NCBI GenBank assembly: GCA_947444305.1
Contig: CANEZP010000009.1
Location: 111,401-175,400, forward strand
Direction: 5' to 3'
Origin: Pseudobdellovibrionaceae bacterium
Lineage (GTDB): Bacteria; Bdellovibrionota; Bdellovibrionia; Bdellovibrionales; UBA1609
DNA length: 64,000 nt
Positions 25,973 through 34,834 of this stretch are shown piece after piece; the first letter of the stretch is position 1, and each line of letters starts with the position of its first letter. The position numbers and the translations under genes were made by a program. The notes beneath the pieces are model-generated. The model worked only from the letters and a program-made list of their open reading frames with translations, did not search any database and was not told the DNA's origin.

Positions 25973-26299
25973 CTAAATTTTCGGCTTAATGATTTCCGTA
26001 ATCTTCGAATCAATCAGTTTATAAAGACAAGCTCCCAAGTGATCCGCTTGGTCGATCAGCGCATCATCTTCTAGTTTCGCCATTTTAAAAATCGTTTGGC
26101 ATTCTTTGAGCGAACCATAGGCGGATTGGTAAAACCTCTTCTTTTCTTTCACCGAAGGCTTCGCGTTTCCTTCGGCGAGATTTAACGGAATCGATGCGGC
26201 CGCGCGGACCAACTGATCGCGGAGGTGGCCCTGCACTTTCGCTTTAATTGCTTTTTCATGAAATCCGACCGCAAGATCCAATGTTCTAAACGTTTTCAT
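25973..26299 (-). CDS. Four-helix-bundle protein (S23/IVS, Avd-like fold)
   Basis: 108 residues of the TIGR02436 type: KTFRTLDLAVGFHEKAI, the hallmark QLVRAAASIPLNLAEGN and YQSAYGSLKECQTIFKMA. Relatives are encoded in intervening sequences of 23S rRNA genes and, as Avd, next to diversity-generating retroelements, where they bind nucleic acid. No reverse transcriptase or template repeat is visible here. AAGGAG precedes the ATG at 26299. It lies tail-to-tail with tmRNA with a palindrome cluster in between. Confidence 0.88.
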   Translation of the reverse strand: MKTFRTLDLAVGFHEKAIKAKVQGHLRDQLVRAAASIPLNLAEGNAKPSVKEKKRFYQSAYGSLKECQTIFKMAKLEDDALIDQADHLGACLYKLIDSKITEIIKPKI

Positions 26300-26474
26300 T
26301 CGTGCTCCTTTGCGAACCGTCGGTGCAAGACTTGACCATCGGAGTCTTACGGCTGGTGACCATCCCGCCCGCGCGGCATCCGAATACCGGTCGCGGAATT
26401 CAGGCGGTCTTTCGGGTTCGGATAGTGTTACGGTCGGGCGAATTCGAACTTAGCCCTCAAGAAAGGTGAACATT

Positions 26475-26756
26475 ATGAAAGCCACGTGGAACGGGACCGT
26501 CATCGCCGAGAGTGATCAGACCGTCGTTGTCGAAGGGAACCACTATTTTCCCGAAGCAAGTTTGAAGAAGGAATACTTTACCGCGAGCCCCACGCACACG
26601 ACCTGCGGGTGGAAAGGCGTCGCCAGTTACTACACCTTAAACGTCAACGGGGAATCAAATAAGGACGCCGCCTGGTTTTACCCGGAGCCCAAGGACGCGG
26701 CGAAGAATATCAAGAACCACGTCGCATTCTGGAAAGGCGTCGTGACCGCTAATTAG
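26475..26756 (+). CDS. DUF427 domain protein
   Basis: 93 residues, the full length of a single DUF427 domain: KATWNGTVIAESDQTVVVEGNHYFP, then TTCGWKGVASYYTLNVNG and WFYPEPKDAAKNIKNHVAFW. The ATG at 26475 follows AAAGGTG by seven bases; a GTG nine bases earlier is in frame. The family's molecular role is not settled. Its stop codon overlaps the stop of the convergent protease-like gene. The upstream stretch 26300-26474 shows nothing recognisable. Confidence 0.88.
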   Translation: MKATWNGTVIAESDQTVVVEGNHYFPEASLKKEYFTASPTHTTCGWKGVASYYTLNVNGESNKDAAWFYPEPKDAAKNIKNHVAFWKGVVTAN

Positions 26757-27862
26757 CGGTTCGAAGCAAGGTTAGACCGAACGGGCGTTAGCGTCAGCGT
26801 GGAGAGTCCGCCGCGGGTATCGGTTTCCATTTTGAAGTTATACAGGAAGCTCATGCCCGCGAGACGGCTGCATTTATCGCAATAGGCAATCTCGACGTTC
26901 TTAACGATCCAATCACCGAGCCGAACTTGCGGCACCCGCATTACGCGGATCGCGATCACTTCGCCGGTGGCGATTTTCGCGCGATGGGCCTTGCTGGTTT
27001 CCTTGAGCCCGGGCCAATACTTATCTACGTCCTCGGTGGGCAGCGTAAGGTAAGAGGCGCCGGTGTCCACGAGGAAAATTTCTGACTTAGATTTACCGCC
27101 CAACTGAAGCGGCAGACCAAAATGACTACCGGAAAGGCCGGTCAGTCGCAAACTGGAGGGAGTTGCGGTGTTTTCAAACAACTCTTGGCTCGCGATCACG
27201 TTGCCCGAAAGCATACCTTCAGCGGAAGGGAAGCTATCGATAAATGAAGAGAGAATCGAAACGGCCTCGGCCGGTCTTTTCTTTTCCACGTAAAGTTTGG
27301 CCAAGTCCTCGATGACGTCGACGAGATTGGGTTGGATTTCTAAAGATTTTTCGTACCATTTGATGGCTTGATCAGTTTGGCCGAGGCCTTTGAAGTTTTG
27401 GGCGTAGAAAGCCATGAGATCATACGTACCCACGCCGCTGGACAAAATTTCGTTATAAATCGGAGCCGCCTGCGTGAACCGGCGAAGTGAAGTCAGCCGC
27501 ATCGCCAAATTGGCTTTTGAGTGGTTGTCCGAAGGATCAAGCTCGAGCTGTCGTTGGAAGATCCGGACCAGACATTCGTGGTCATCGTTTCGTAAGCAGT
27601 TTTGTTTTGAAACCTTCATGTCGCCGGGGCTCATATTTTTCATCGCGTAAGCGGGGGCGACGGCGGACACAATTTCATTTTTGAAGCAAATCACCGATAG
27701 CACGAGGACGACTAAAGCGACGGCAAGGTAGGCACGCGAGAGTGCCGAATGGTCACCCCCGGCGCGCTTAAGGAGTTTGCCGCAGTTCTCGCAGCGGGCC
27801 AGTTCGCTTCGGCTTTGTTCGATCAAGTAGTCTTTTCCGCAGTTCTTACAATATTCGTACAT
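26753..27862 (-). CDS. Zinc-ribbon / TM / TPR protein with retropepsin-like aspartic protease domain
   Basis: 369 residues from ATG 27862 (AGGAG eight bases upstream). Order: cytoplasmic zinc ribbon (CKNCGKDY ... CENCGKLL, residues 5-30), one membrane helix (about 43-60), two to three TPR units (about 95-205: NHSKANLAMRLTSLRRFTQA; AIKWYEKSLEIQPNLVDVIEDLAKLY), then a retroviral-type aspartic protease fold with FLVDTGASYLTLP as the catalytic DTGA loop (about 270-350). A CDKC pair occurs in the protease part. One Asp per chain means it should work as a dimer. Substrate unknown; the active side is predicted periplasmic. Confidence 0.82.
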   Translation of the reverse strand: MYEYCKNCGKDYLIEQSRSELARCENCGKLLKRAGGDHSALSRAYLAVALVVLVLSVICFKNEIVSAVAPAYAMKNMSPGDMKVSKQNCLRNDDHECLVRIFQRQLELDPSDNHSKANLAMRLTSLRRFTQAAPIYNEILSSGVGTYDLMAFYAQNFKGLGQTDQAIKWYEKSLEIQPNLVDVIEDLAKLYVEKKRPAEAVSILSSFIDSFPSAEGMLSGNVIASQELFENTATPSSLRLTGLSGSHFGLPLQLGGKSKSEIFLVDTGASYLTLPTEDVDKYWPGLKETSKAHRAKIATGEVIAIRVMRVPQVRLGDWIVKNVEIAYCDKCSRLAGMSFLYNFKMETDTRGGLSTLTLTPVRSNLASNR

Positions 27863-28076
27863 TTGAGCCGCTCCTAAATCACGAGGATTAAAGTCGACGA
27901 TAGGTGAGTGCAATCTTTGGGGAGAAGTCAGATGCGCTACGATGGGCGGCTCGCGGGCAGATTCTATCTTCGTAGATTTCCGCGGTGAATATCTCGGATA
28001 TAAGAAACTTCAACCACCGGGAACGGGATTGCAGGGCAGGTAGATTTGGCTATTCAAAACCTTCGCGACGAAGAGT

Positions 28077-30059
28077 ATGTTGAAGTCCATGTTCCAGAGC
28101 TTTTATCGCACCAATTTTGTTCGCCGGCTTCGTCAACTAAAAAGAGTGCTTCGGCGCGGTTCGGATCCGCAGCTCAGCGTGAACGAAGTGCTTTCGCAGT
28201 TTACCCCCACGGTGGATCTTTCGGAGCGGATGGAAAGTCTGCGGCGCTTGCTTCTTTGGCTGGGTGCGGGCGGGGCGGGGCAGGCCGAGGTCCGTTTGCG
28301 CTTTTTGCTCCAGGCCCTCACGACAAGTGCGGAGCGTAAGCAACAGTTCGCGCAAGCGTTTGACCGAACGGTGCGTGATTGTTCTTTCTTTCTGTTCTTT
28401 ACGCAGGTCGGGCTAAACGTCGAGCATGGGTTGTGGGGCGATATCGCGGGGCGACTCTTGGCGAAGGTCCTCGCGCGGGGGAATCGCCACGATTTCATCC
28501 AGATTATTCTTCAAGGTTTTAAAAACGACGAAGCGATCACCGCGCTCGGGAGTCTATCGCCCGAGATTGTACAGGCCACGGGCCTGCTGCTCGAGAGCTG
28601 TCTTACCCCGCCGACGCTCGAGCATTTAACCCGCCAGCGTCGCGAATCCGGTTTTCAGTTGGCCACCCACATTGCGCATTACGGCCTTAGTTCGGCAATC
28701 CAACGGCGAGTGAAAAATCCGCACGCGATTTCCGCTTCCCCATTTTTTGAGATCACCGCCGCGATTCGTGAAACGAATGTGCGCGTACCCTTGGCGGTGC
28801 TCGAAAGTTGCGAGCGGGAATTGGCGACCGTTTACGACAATCTCGAGCACAGCGGCGTCAGCATCGACGTCGTCAACCGGCTCGAGACGATGGATGAATT
28901 AATGAATCGGCTGCGGCTTTTGTTAAGCACCGGGTTGCCCGAAAAACAGGGGGCCGGGTCTGCCGAGGAACTTCGTTTGTTGAGAGACGTTGCCGAATCA
29001 AATCTGCGCGGTCACCGCCTCGTCGGGCACTTGGGCCGGCACTTTTATCTCTTAGCCCGCAAAGTGGTCGAGCGTAACGGCAATTCCGGTGAGCATTACA
29101 TCGCCCGAAATAAAGGGGAGTTGCAACGGCTTTTCCGAACTGCCATCGGCGGGGGATTCATCGTTGTCGTGATGACGCTTTTTAAAACGCTCTATATTCA
29201 TACCGATCCCCCGCCGCTTTTTCTCGCGCTAGGGATATGGATTATCTATTCCGCGGGCTTTTTGGGCATGCAGTTCACCGGGGCGACCCTTGCCACCAAG
29301 ATTCCCTCATTTACCGCTTCTAAGCTTGCGTCTTTTTTAAACCGGAGATCGCACGTTGACGTCAAGGGCCTCGGGCAAGAGGTGCGGCAAGTTCTAAAGT
29401 CACAAACGGTCGCCCTCGCCGGTAATCTGTGCGGCGTGATTCCGCTGGTCCTCGCCGTGAACTATCTCTTGCGATCGACGGTGGCCCCGGCGGGGTTGAT
29501 GGATCACGAGTACGCTCACCACGTCCTTCAGGGTTTGCATCCGATTTTCAGTTTTGCCGTACCGCTCGGGGCGCTGACCGGTTTGCAGCTTTGGCTTTCG
29601 AGTTTGTTCGGCGGATGGCTCGAGAACTGGGTGGCTTACAGCCGGGTTCCGGAAGCGATTAGCGAAAACTATCGGTTGCGTAAAATCCTCGGGCCCGAAG
29701 CCGCGCAAAAAATGGCGAAGTGGACACTCGATCATTCTTCGGGCATCGGCACGAATTTATCGCTCGGCTTTTTGTTCGGCGTGACCCCGTTAATCGGGCA
29801 ATTGCTAGGCATGAATTGGAACGGCAATCACGTGACGATCTCAACGGCATCTGCCGTTTTCGCCGCCTCGGGTTTGGATTTTCAAATTTCGTGGGAGGAG
29901 ATCGCCGCGGTTAGCGTCGGTTTATTATTAATCGGCCTGATGAATTTCATCGTTAGCTTTATGATGGCGCTTTACGTAGCGGCGAGCGCGCGGCGTTTGC
30001 AGTTCTGGCGCATGATGTATTACCTGCGCCTAAGCTTAACGGGACGTGAACGCGAGTGA
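28077..30059 (+). CDS. Membrane protein of the 'site-specific recombinase' (Gcr, PF10136-like) family
   Basis: 660 residues. The N-terminal half is soluble and helical (SERMESLRRLLLWL ... LRFLLQALTT), the C-terminal half has about seven membrane helices (GGGFIVVVMTLFKTLYI, LALGIWIIYSAGFLGMQF, AGNLCGVIPLVLAVNYLL, SFAVPLGALTGLQLWLSSLFGG, SLGFLFGVTPLIGQLLGM, SVGLLLIGLMNFIVSFMMALYVA). This layout and the end VSFMMALYVAASARR match the family annotated as site-specific recombinase Gcr, a name that the membrane topology makes doubtful. No catalytic recombinase motif is visible. Real function unknown. Confidence 0.72.
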   Translation: MLKSMFQSFYRTNFVRRLRQLKRVLRRGSDPQLSVNEVLSQFTPTVDLSERMESLRRLLLWLGAGGAGQAEVRLRFLLQALTTSAERKQQFAQAFDRTVRDCSFFLFFTQVGLNVEHGLWGDIAGRLLAKVLARGNRHDFIQIILQGFKNDEAITALGSLSPEIVQATGLLLESCLTPPTLEHLTRQRRESGFQLATHIAHYGLSSAIQRRVKNPHAISASPFFEITAAIRETNVRVPLAVLESCERELATVYDNLEHSGVSIDVVNRLETMDELMNRLRLLLSTGLPEKQGAGSAEELRLLRDVAESNLRGHRLVGHLGRHFYLLARKVVERNGNSGEHYIARNKGELQRLFRTAIGGGFIVVVMTLFKTLYIHTDPPPLFLALGIWIIYSAGFLGMQFTGATLATKIPSFTASKLASFLNRRSHVDVKGLGQEVRQVLKSQTVALAGNLCGVIPLVLAVNYLLRSTVAPAGLMDHEYAHHVLQGLHPIFSFAVPLGALTGLQLWLSSLFGGWLENWVAYSRVPEAISENYRLRKILGPEAAQKMAKWTLDHSSGIGTNLSLGFLFGVTPLIGQLLGMNWNGNHVTISTASAVFAASGLDFQISWEEIAAVSVGLLLIGLMNFIVSFMMALYVAASARRLQFWRMMYYLRLSLTGRERE

Positions 30060-30211
30060 GTGTGCAGAGTCTTGGTGCGGAAATTTCTGTTAAAGTAAAA
30101 TCAACTCTGTGCCTCTGCTTTGTCCGGCCAATGCTGGTATAAGTACAGTTTAGCCTGGCGATCGTTCGCAAATGATTGACCGGGAACGTGAGCCTCACTA
30201 ATACTTCCGAA

Positions 30212-31159
30212 ATGGAAACATTACCGACGACGACGACCCGAACACCTTTTCAATATACCGGCGACGGGCTCGAGCTGGCCCTGCTTATGCTCAAAAATCT
30301 TTTCTTCACGATCATCACGCTGGGAATTTATCGTCCTTGGGCGACCACCAATATGCGGCGCTACAATTGGGGTCATATGACTTTCCTCGGCGACCGCGCG
30401 AATTACACGGGCACCGGAGGTGAGCTGTTTCGGGGCTGGGTAAAACTAGCTTTATTACTTATGGCCGGCGGATTGGTCGTGCGTATTGCTTCCGCAATTG
30501 TTGAGCCGCTCGCGCTCATAATCTTCTTAATTTATCTTCTCGTCTTTGCCTTGGCTACTTACTCAGGTTTACGTTACCGCATGTCGCGCACGCAGTGGCG
30601 TCAGATTCGTTTCGGCGTCGATAAAGACGAACGAATGACCAAGGAATTCATTAGGCTTTACGTTTTTGGGACGGTGTTGACCGCGCTTACCTTAGGAATC
30701 TACCTGCCGTGGTTTAGAAATAGCGTGCGGACGTTTTTGACTAATAAATCACGAATGGGCAGAACGCACTTTAGTTACGACGGTCCGAGCGATATGTACG
30801 CCTGGATCTTTTGGTCCGGATTTGTCTTAAGTCTATTAACCTTAGGCATCTACGCCGCCTGGTGGACACGCAATCTGGCGAGGTTCCGGCTAGAACACAC
30901 GCGTTTCATGGGTCAAAACTTCGAGTTGGAGCTCAGCGGCTTGCAAATCTTGGGCTACTACGTGGCGGCGCTCGGCCTGACCCTGTTCACCTTTGGATTG
31001 GCCACCCCGTGGGTCTACGTTTGGGGTATGCGTCTTTTCGCCGACAACACCTTCATCAGTGCGGTTCCCGATTTGTCATCGGTTGAAAATGAATACTCCG
31101 ATGGCAGTGCTATGGCCGATGAAATCGTAATGGGTTACGATCTCGATCTTGGATTCTAG
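30212..31159 (+). CDS. DUF898 (YjgN-like) membrane protein
   Basis: About 315 residues with three repeats of the DUF898 unit: a helix pair around TIITLGIYRPWATTNMRRY, ALTLGIYLPWFRNSVRTFL and LLTLGIYAAWWTRNLARF; the recurring LTLGIY-PW-R motif marks the family. Six or more membrane helices. The start is unclear: ATG 30212 is used, with GTG 30188 and TTG 30176 in frame. Directly followed by an M48 protease gene; DUF898-M48 neighbours are common in proteobacteria, suggesting a membrane protein quality or envelope function. Confidence 0.87.
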   Translation: METLPTTTTRTPFQYTGDGLELALLMLKNLFFTIITLGIYRPWATTNMRRYNWGHMTFLGDRANYTGTGGELFRGWVKLALLLMAGGLVVRIASAIVEPLALIIFLIYLLVFALATYSGLRYRMSRTQWRQIRFGVDKDERMTKEFIRLYVFGTVLTALTLGIYLPWFRNSVRTFLTNKSRMGRTHFSYDGPSDMYAWIFWSGFVLSLLTLGIYAAWWTRNLARFRLEHTRFMGQNFELELSGLQILGYYVAALGLTLFTFGLATPWVYVWGMRLFADNTFISAVPDLSSVENEYSDGSAMADEIVMGYDLDLGF

Positions 31160-31160
31160 A

Positions 31161-32225
31161 GTGGCGACCTCACGCGGAAAGTTTTTCGGTGGCCGTTTAG
31201 CAACGACCGAATTGGTCGATCTTGAAGTGGTCGGCCACGATCTCATCATACGGTCCGCCGACAAAACTTTAGGGCGTTGGCCGATTGACCGTATCTTTCA
31301 GGACGAATCCCACCTCGTTAGCATCGTTATCGGTTGTGGCGGCGATAATGAGCGCGTCGAACTTTTAGATTCCAATATCCTTAGCGAACTTCCCATCAAA
31401 TCCACGGTTTGGTCCTACGCCAAGATCAAACAGAATTTGCCGGCGCTCTGGTTGTGGGGTTTAGGTTCGATCGCGATCTTATCTTTTTTGATTTGGAACT
31501 CGGGTTTGCTTACCCGGTATCTCGTCCGCCAAATTCCTTTGGACTATGAACGTCGTGTGGGAGATTCGGTGGTTCATCAGACCGGGTGGAAGCCGTGCGA
31601 GCTCAATAAGGAACAGCAAGCGGCGGCCGAGCAAATTTTGGACACGCTTTACAAAGCCGATCCCGATAAACGTGGGCATATCCGCCTCAATTGGGTGGCC
31701 GATCCGATGAATAACGCCTTCACCTTGCCCGGCGGATCTATTTATATGTTCAGCGGTCTATTACAAAAGACCGAGTCCGCCGAAGAATTAGCCGGAATTT
31801 TAGCGCACGAGATCGAGCACGTTGAACGTCGCCATGTGCTTGAAAGTTTGATGAATGGTCTGCTGCTGACCGCCTTGGTCAATTTTGTAATGGGCGATGT
31901 CTCGGCGATTATATTGTTAGATCCCAGTACCGCGGCGCAAATTCTAAGTCTTCGCTTAAGCCGCGATATGGAGAGACAAGCCGATCAAGGTGCGCTTAGA
32001 CGTCTGCAAAGTGCAGGGATCTCGCCGCGCGGTATGGTGGATTTTTTTGCGCGCTCTTCGCAGGATGACCCCACCACCTCGAAGCTCTCTTTTTTATCGA
32101 CTCACCCGTTTACTGAAGAGCGCGCCCGTTTTTTCGAGAAAGCCATACCCAAAGACGACAACCCCTTCGAATCCTTTTTGGCCCCCGACAAATGGAAGGC
32201 GTTAAAAACAATTTGCGCGCGCTAG
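31161..32225 (+). CDS. M48-family membrane metalloprotease
   Basis: About 354 residues. An N-terminal PH-like part (LVDLEVVGHDLIIRSADKTLGRWPIDRIF), one membrane helix (about residues 95-115), then an M48 domain with zinc motif LAHEIEHVERRHV (HExxH) and the third ligand Glu in SRDMERQADQGAL. The GTG at 31161 starts one base after the DUF898 stop; an overlapping TTG at 31149 is also possible. Likely acts on membrane or periplasmic substrates together with the DUF898 protein. Confidence 0.88.
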   Translation: MATSRGKFFGGRLATTELVDLEVVGHDLIIRSADKTLGRWPIDRIFQDESHLVSIVIGCGGDNERVELLDSNILSELPIKSTVWSYAKIKQNLPALWLWGLGSIAILSFLIWNSGLLTRYLVRQIPLDYERRVGDSVVHQTGWKPCELNKEQQAAAEQILDTLYKADPDKRGHIRLNWVADPMNNAFTLPGGSIYMFSGLLQKTESAEELAGILAHEIEHVERRHVLESLMNGLLLTALVNFVMGDVSAIILLDPSTAAQILSLRLSRDMERQADQGALRRLQSAGISPRGMVDFFARSSQDDPTTSKLSFLSTHPFTEERARFFEKAIPKDDNPFESFLAPDKWKALKTICAR

Positions 32226-32325
32226 TTGGGTCTAAGGGCTTGGCGCAATTCTTAAATCATTGATCAGACCGGAATTGCTCTGCCAAAATTATAAATCGAA
32301 AAAGACACATCAAGGGGAGTCATCG

Positions 32326-32730
32326 ATGTCACAAGCCTCGACGTCTACGATAAAAAATTGGACCGGTCGAATTTTAAGCGGTCTCGCGATTGCATTTTTG
32401 CTGTTCGACGGCGTTACGAAGTTTTTTATGGATAAACTTCCGCCCGAAGCTTTGGAGGCCGGCGCGGCTTTGCAGTGGCCGGTGGAAAAGATGCCGCTCG
32501 TGGGGACCTTGTTGCTGGTCTCGCTTCTTCTTTACGTGATTCCGCGAACCTCGATCGTCGGTGCCGTACTGCTAACGGGTTACTTAGGAGGGGCGATCGC
32601 CAGCCACGTGCGCGTTGGGAACCCGCTGTTCTCCCATACCCTTGTGCCGGTCTACTTCGCGGTTCTGATTTGGCTAGGTCTGTATCTACGTGATCCTCGC
32701 GTACGAGCGATGATTGCCGAAAAAAAATAA
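32326..32730 (+). CDS. DoxX-family membrane protein
   Basis: 134 residues, four membrane helices (RILSGLAIAFLLFDGVTKF, VGTLLLVSLLLYVIP, SIVGAVLLTGYLGGAIASHV, LVPVYFAVLIWLGLYL). The LTGYLGGAIASHVR motif is typical of DoxX-like proteins. GGGGAG six bases upstream of ATG 32326. Often linked with oxidative stress or quinone-related functions, not established here. Confidence 0.85.
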   Translation: MSQASTSTIKNWTGRILSGLAIAFLLFDGVTKFFMDKLPPEALEAGAALQWPVEKMPLVGTLLLVSLLLYVIPRTSIVGAVLLTGYLGGAIASHVRVGNPLFSHTLVPVYFAVLIWLGLYLRDPRVRAMIAEKK

Positions 32731-32761
32731 CACGAAAGGGCGTTAGTCTGTGTTCGGAATA

Positions 32762-33211
32762 ATGAAAAATGAAATTACGATCAAAGTAGGCCTGTCCCAT
32801 TTTGTTTTTTCACGTGGTGACAAGTCCGTAGAGCTACGAACGATCCTTTATTTAGATGCGAAAGGCCTGGTCGTTGGGGTCGGTACCGACACGAGCGGTA
32901 CGGCGGTGAGGCGAATCGATCTATTTAAAGAAGGCTATTCTGATCCGAGTGATAGAGGCTCGGCATTAATCTCATTTCTGCGGTTCGGTTTCAGCGAACT
33001 TATGAAAGGGATAGTATTCGTTAGGCCAACGGTGCGCTTCGAAAACCTAGATGAGCTGAAACCGATCCTTCATGGCTACGAACCTTGGCTTCTTGCGCTG
33101 ATGGCCTTCGAAAGTGGCGCGCGCGTAGTTGAGATAACGAAAGCCGGAAAAACTCAGATCGTGCGCAAAAACAAGAATGGGCATTTCTCAATACCCGAAT
33201 TCTTTTTTTGA
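32762..33211 (+). CDS. Hypothetical cytoplasmic protein
   Basis: About 149 residues, no signal or membrane segment, not recognised. Beta-rich first third (ITIKVGLSHFVFSRGDKSVELRTILYLD), then helical (GSALISFLRFGFSELMKG). GC content is visibly lower than that of its neighbours, which may indicate acquisition. The ATG at 32762 is used; GTG 32750 is in frame. Upstream of a convergent frameshifted oxidoreductase gene. Confidence 0.6.
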   Translation: MKNEITIKVGLSHFVFSRGDKSVELRTILYLDAKGLVVGVGTDTSGTAVRRIDLFKEGYSDPSDRGSALISFLRFGFSELMKGIVFVRPTVRFENLDELKPILHGYEPWLLALMAFESGARVVEITKAGKTQIVRKNKNGHFSIPEFFF

Positions 33212-33334
33212 GAGGCGTAAGTCTTTGGGCGATTGCGCTTTGCGCTCGCAAGCTACTCTACGAACGCAGCGTTTAAATTCCAGAAAAGAAAAGCTGCGTC
33301 ACTGATCGGGCAGATCTTACGAGTGCCCGCACGG

Positions 33335-34323
33335 CTATTTCAATGCTTGATCGGCCGGCGTGATGGAGAGGAAATCGGCCAGCGCGTTTGCGCTTCGGGC
33401 GGCGCCGTTGAGACTCGCGCCACCGAAGGCGTCTCCCGCAAGGTAAAGACCCGGTGCCGGCGAGAAAAAGTAGTCTTCAAATCGGGTCAGCGGTTGGGCG
33501 TAACGCCACTTTTTAAGTTGGATTGTTGTGGCCATAAATCCTGGATCTAAGCGCCGAAGTTCCGTTGAGATCGTCGCGATGATTTCCTCATCCGTGCTTT
33601 CGTACAAACGCTCGCTCGCCTCCGGCTTAAGCGTCACGGTTAATGCCGGTACCGGTGAAAGGCGTTTGAGGTTTTGATCGGCGATCGAAAAGATCAATTC
33701 TGATTTTGGTTCCAAATACCCTTCATGACCCGCGAGTCCCGCCGCTACGTTGGCGACTTCGATCAACGCGACGACGGCTTTCGAATACTGAATCTTCAAC
33801 AGCGAGGCATCCGGTTCAAGCTTACTCTGTCGTAAGATTTCGGTGCATTGCGGGAGCGGCGCCGTCAGGATCACGGTCTCGGCCTCTAATTCCTCGCCCG
33901 AATCCAAAATGACTCGCCACGAATTTTTAAGCTGTGCCAAAGAGACGACTCGTTTTTCAAAGGAGATATCCAAGCCCTGCGCGAGATCTTTCGCGAGTGC
34001 CGTCATCCCGTTGGAGCATTTGAAATATGATTTTCTATCGCGGGTGAACCAGTGAGAGCAGAGCGCTGAGCTGACCCAGCGCTCGTGAACTTTCTCAATC
34101 GGGGCTTGGAGCGTATAAAACTGGGCGCCGTGATCAAAAAACGAGCGGCTTCGCTCCGGCGCGTGGCCATCCGGCCACCCACCCCGCGCGATTTTTCGAT
34201 CAGGGTCAGTTTATGTGCCATGGGCCCGAGGCGGTTCGCCAGCATCAATCCGGTGAGACCGGCGCCGACGATCACCGTTCGGGAGGACGAGTGAAGTGTA
34301 TCCATTAGATAGAGATAGCTCAA
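33335..34323 (-). pseudogene. Renalase-like FAD/NAD(P)-dependent amine oxidase gene with frameshift
   Basis: The N-terminal frame (34003-34323) carries the FAD motif TVIVGAGLTGLMLANRL and the KSRGVGGRMATRR motif, then loses similarity after AARF. In the next frame, the expected continuation DHGAQFYTLQAPIEKVHERW runs on without stop into the second frame (33335-34006: MTALAKDLAQGLDISFEK ... AGDAFGGASLNGAARSANALADFL), ending with the C-terminal FAD motif. The shift is at the run of six A (six T in the gene) at 34136-34141, so one lost or two extra bases explain it. This may be a true mutation, a phase-variable tract or an assembly error. Read through, it would be an intact protein of about 325 residues. 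Confidence 0.82.
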
Positions 34324-34369
34324 CCAACCGGAGATTGCACGGAGCCAACCACGGATCGTGCCTGAATTC

Positions 34370-34831
34370 TTAAGGACGAACGATGAGCTCGGCCTTGAGT
34401 TCTTTGCTGCCGGCGGCGTTTTTCAAAAGAAATTTGAAACCGAACGTCGTCGTATTTTTTACGGTAAGCCCCTTAAGAATGGGAGCGCCGTGAAGTTTCT
34501 CGATGGCGAGGGTGGGGCCCGCATACTGCTCAACGCTAGATTCGATATTCCCCAAGCAAGATGCCGGGTTGAAATCCGGCGACTCCGCAACATCAATGAG
34601 TGACCACAGCTCGATGCGGGATAAGCCACTTTTCTTCACCCTGGGTGAGGTGGGACTTTTAAAACGATCCAAGAATTCTTTGGATTGGGGGTCGACCCAC
34701 GCATCGGCTTCAAAATCTTTTTTTAAGCACGGTTTCGAATACGCCGGCTTAGGGGTTGCTGAGACCGGGGCCTCGAAGAATATTAAAATAGAGATCCACG
34801 AAAGCAGGATCATTCTTATTGGTTCGTTCAT
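34370..34831 (-). CDS. Secreted protein of unknown function
   Basis: 153 residues (or 147 from Met at 34813, better for the signal). Signal peptide RMILLSWISILIFFEAPVSA, then a mature part with Cys in KPCLKKD and SCLGNI. It begins three bases after the stop of the upstream 375-residue secreted protein, so the two are an operon. No family recognised. Confidence 0.7.
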   Translation of the reverse strand: MNEPIRMILLSWISILIFFEAPVSATPKPAYSKPCLKKDFEADAWVDPQSKEFLDRFKSPTSPRVKKSGLSRIELWSLIDVAESPDFNPASCLGNIESSVEQYAGPTLAIEKLHGAPILKGLTVKNTTTFGFKFLLKNAAGSKELKAELIVRP

Positions 34832-34834
34832 ACC

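Noticed and set aside
25940..26299. Diversity-generating retroelement
   Set aside because: The four-helix-bundle protein resembles Avd, but no reverse transcriptase, template repeat or variable repeat with A-specific changes is visible.
28077..30059. Mobile-element recombinase
   Set aside because: Despite the family name there are no tyrosine or serine recombinase motifs, no attachment repeats and no mobile genes nearby.
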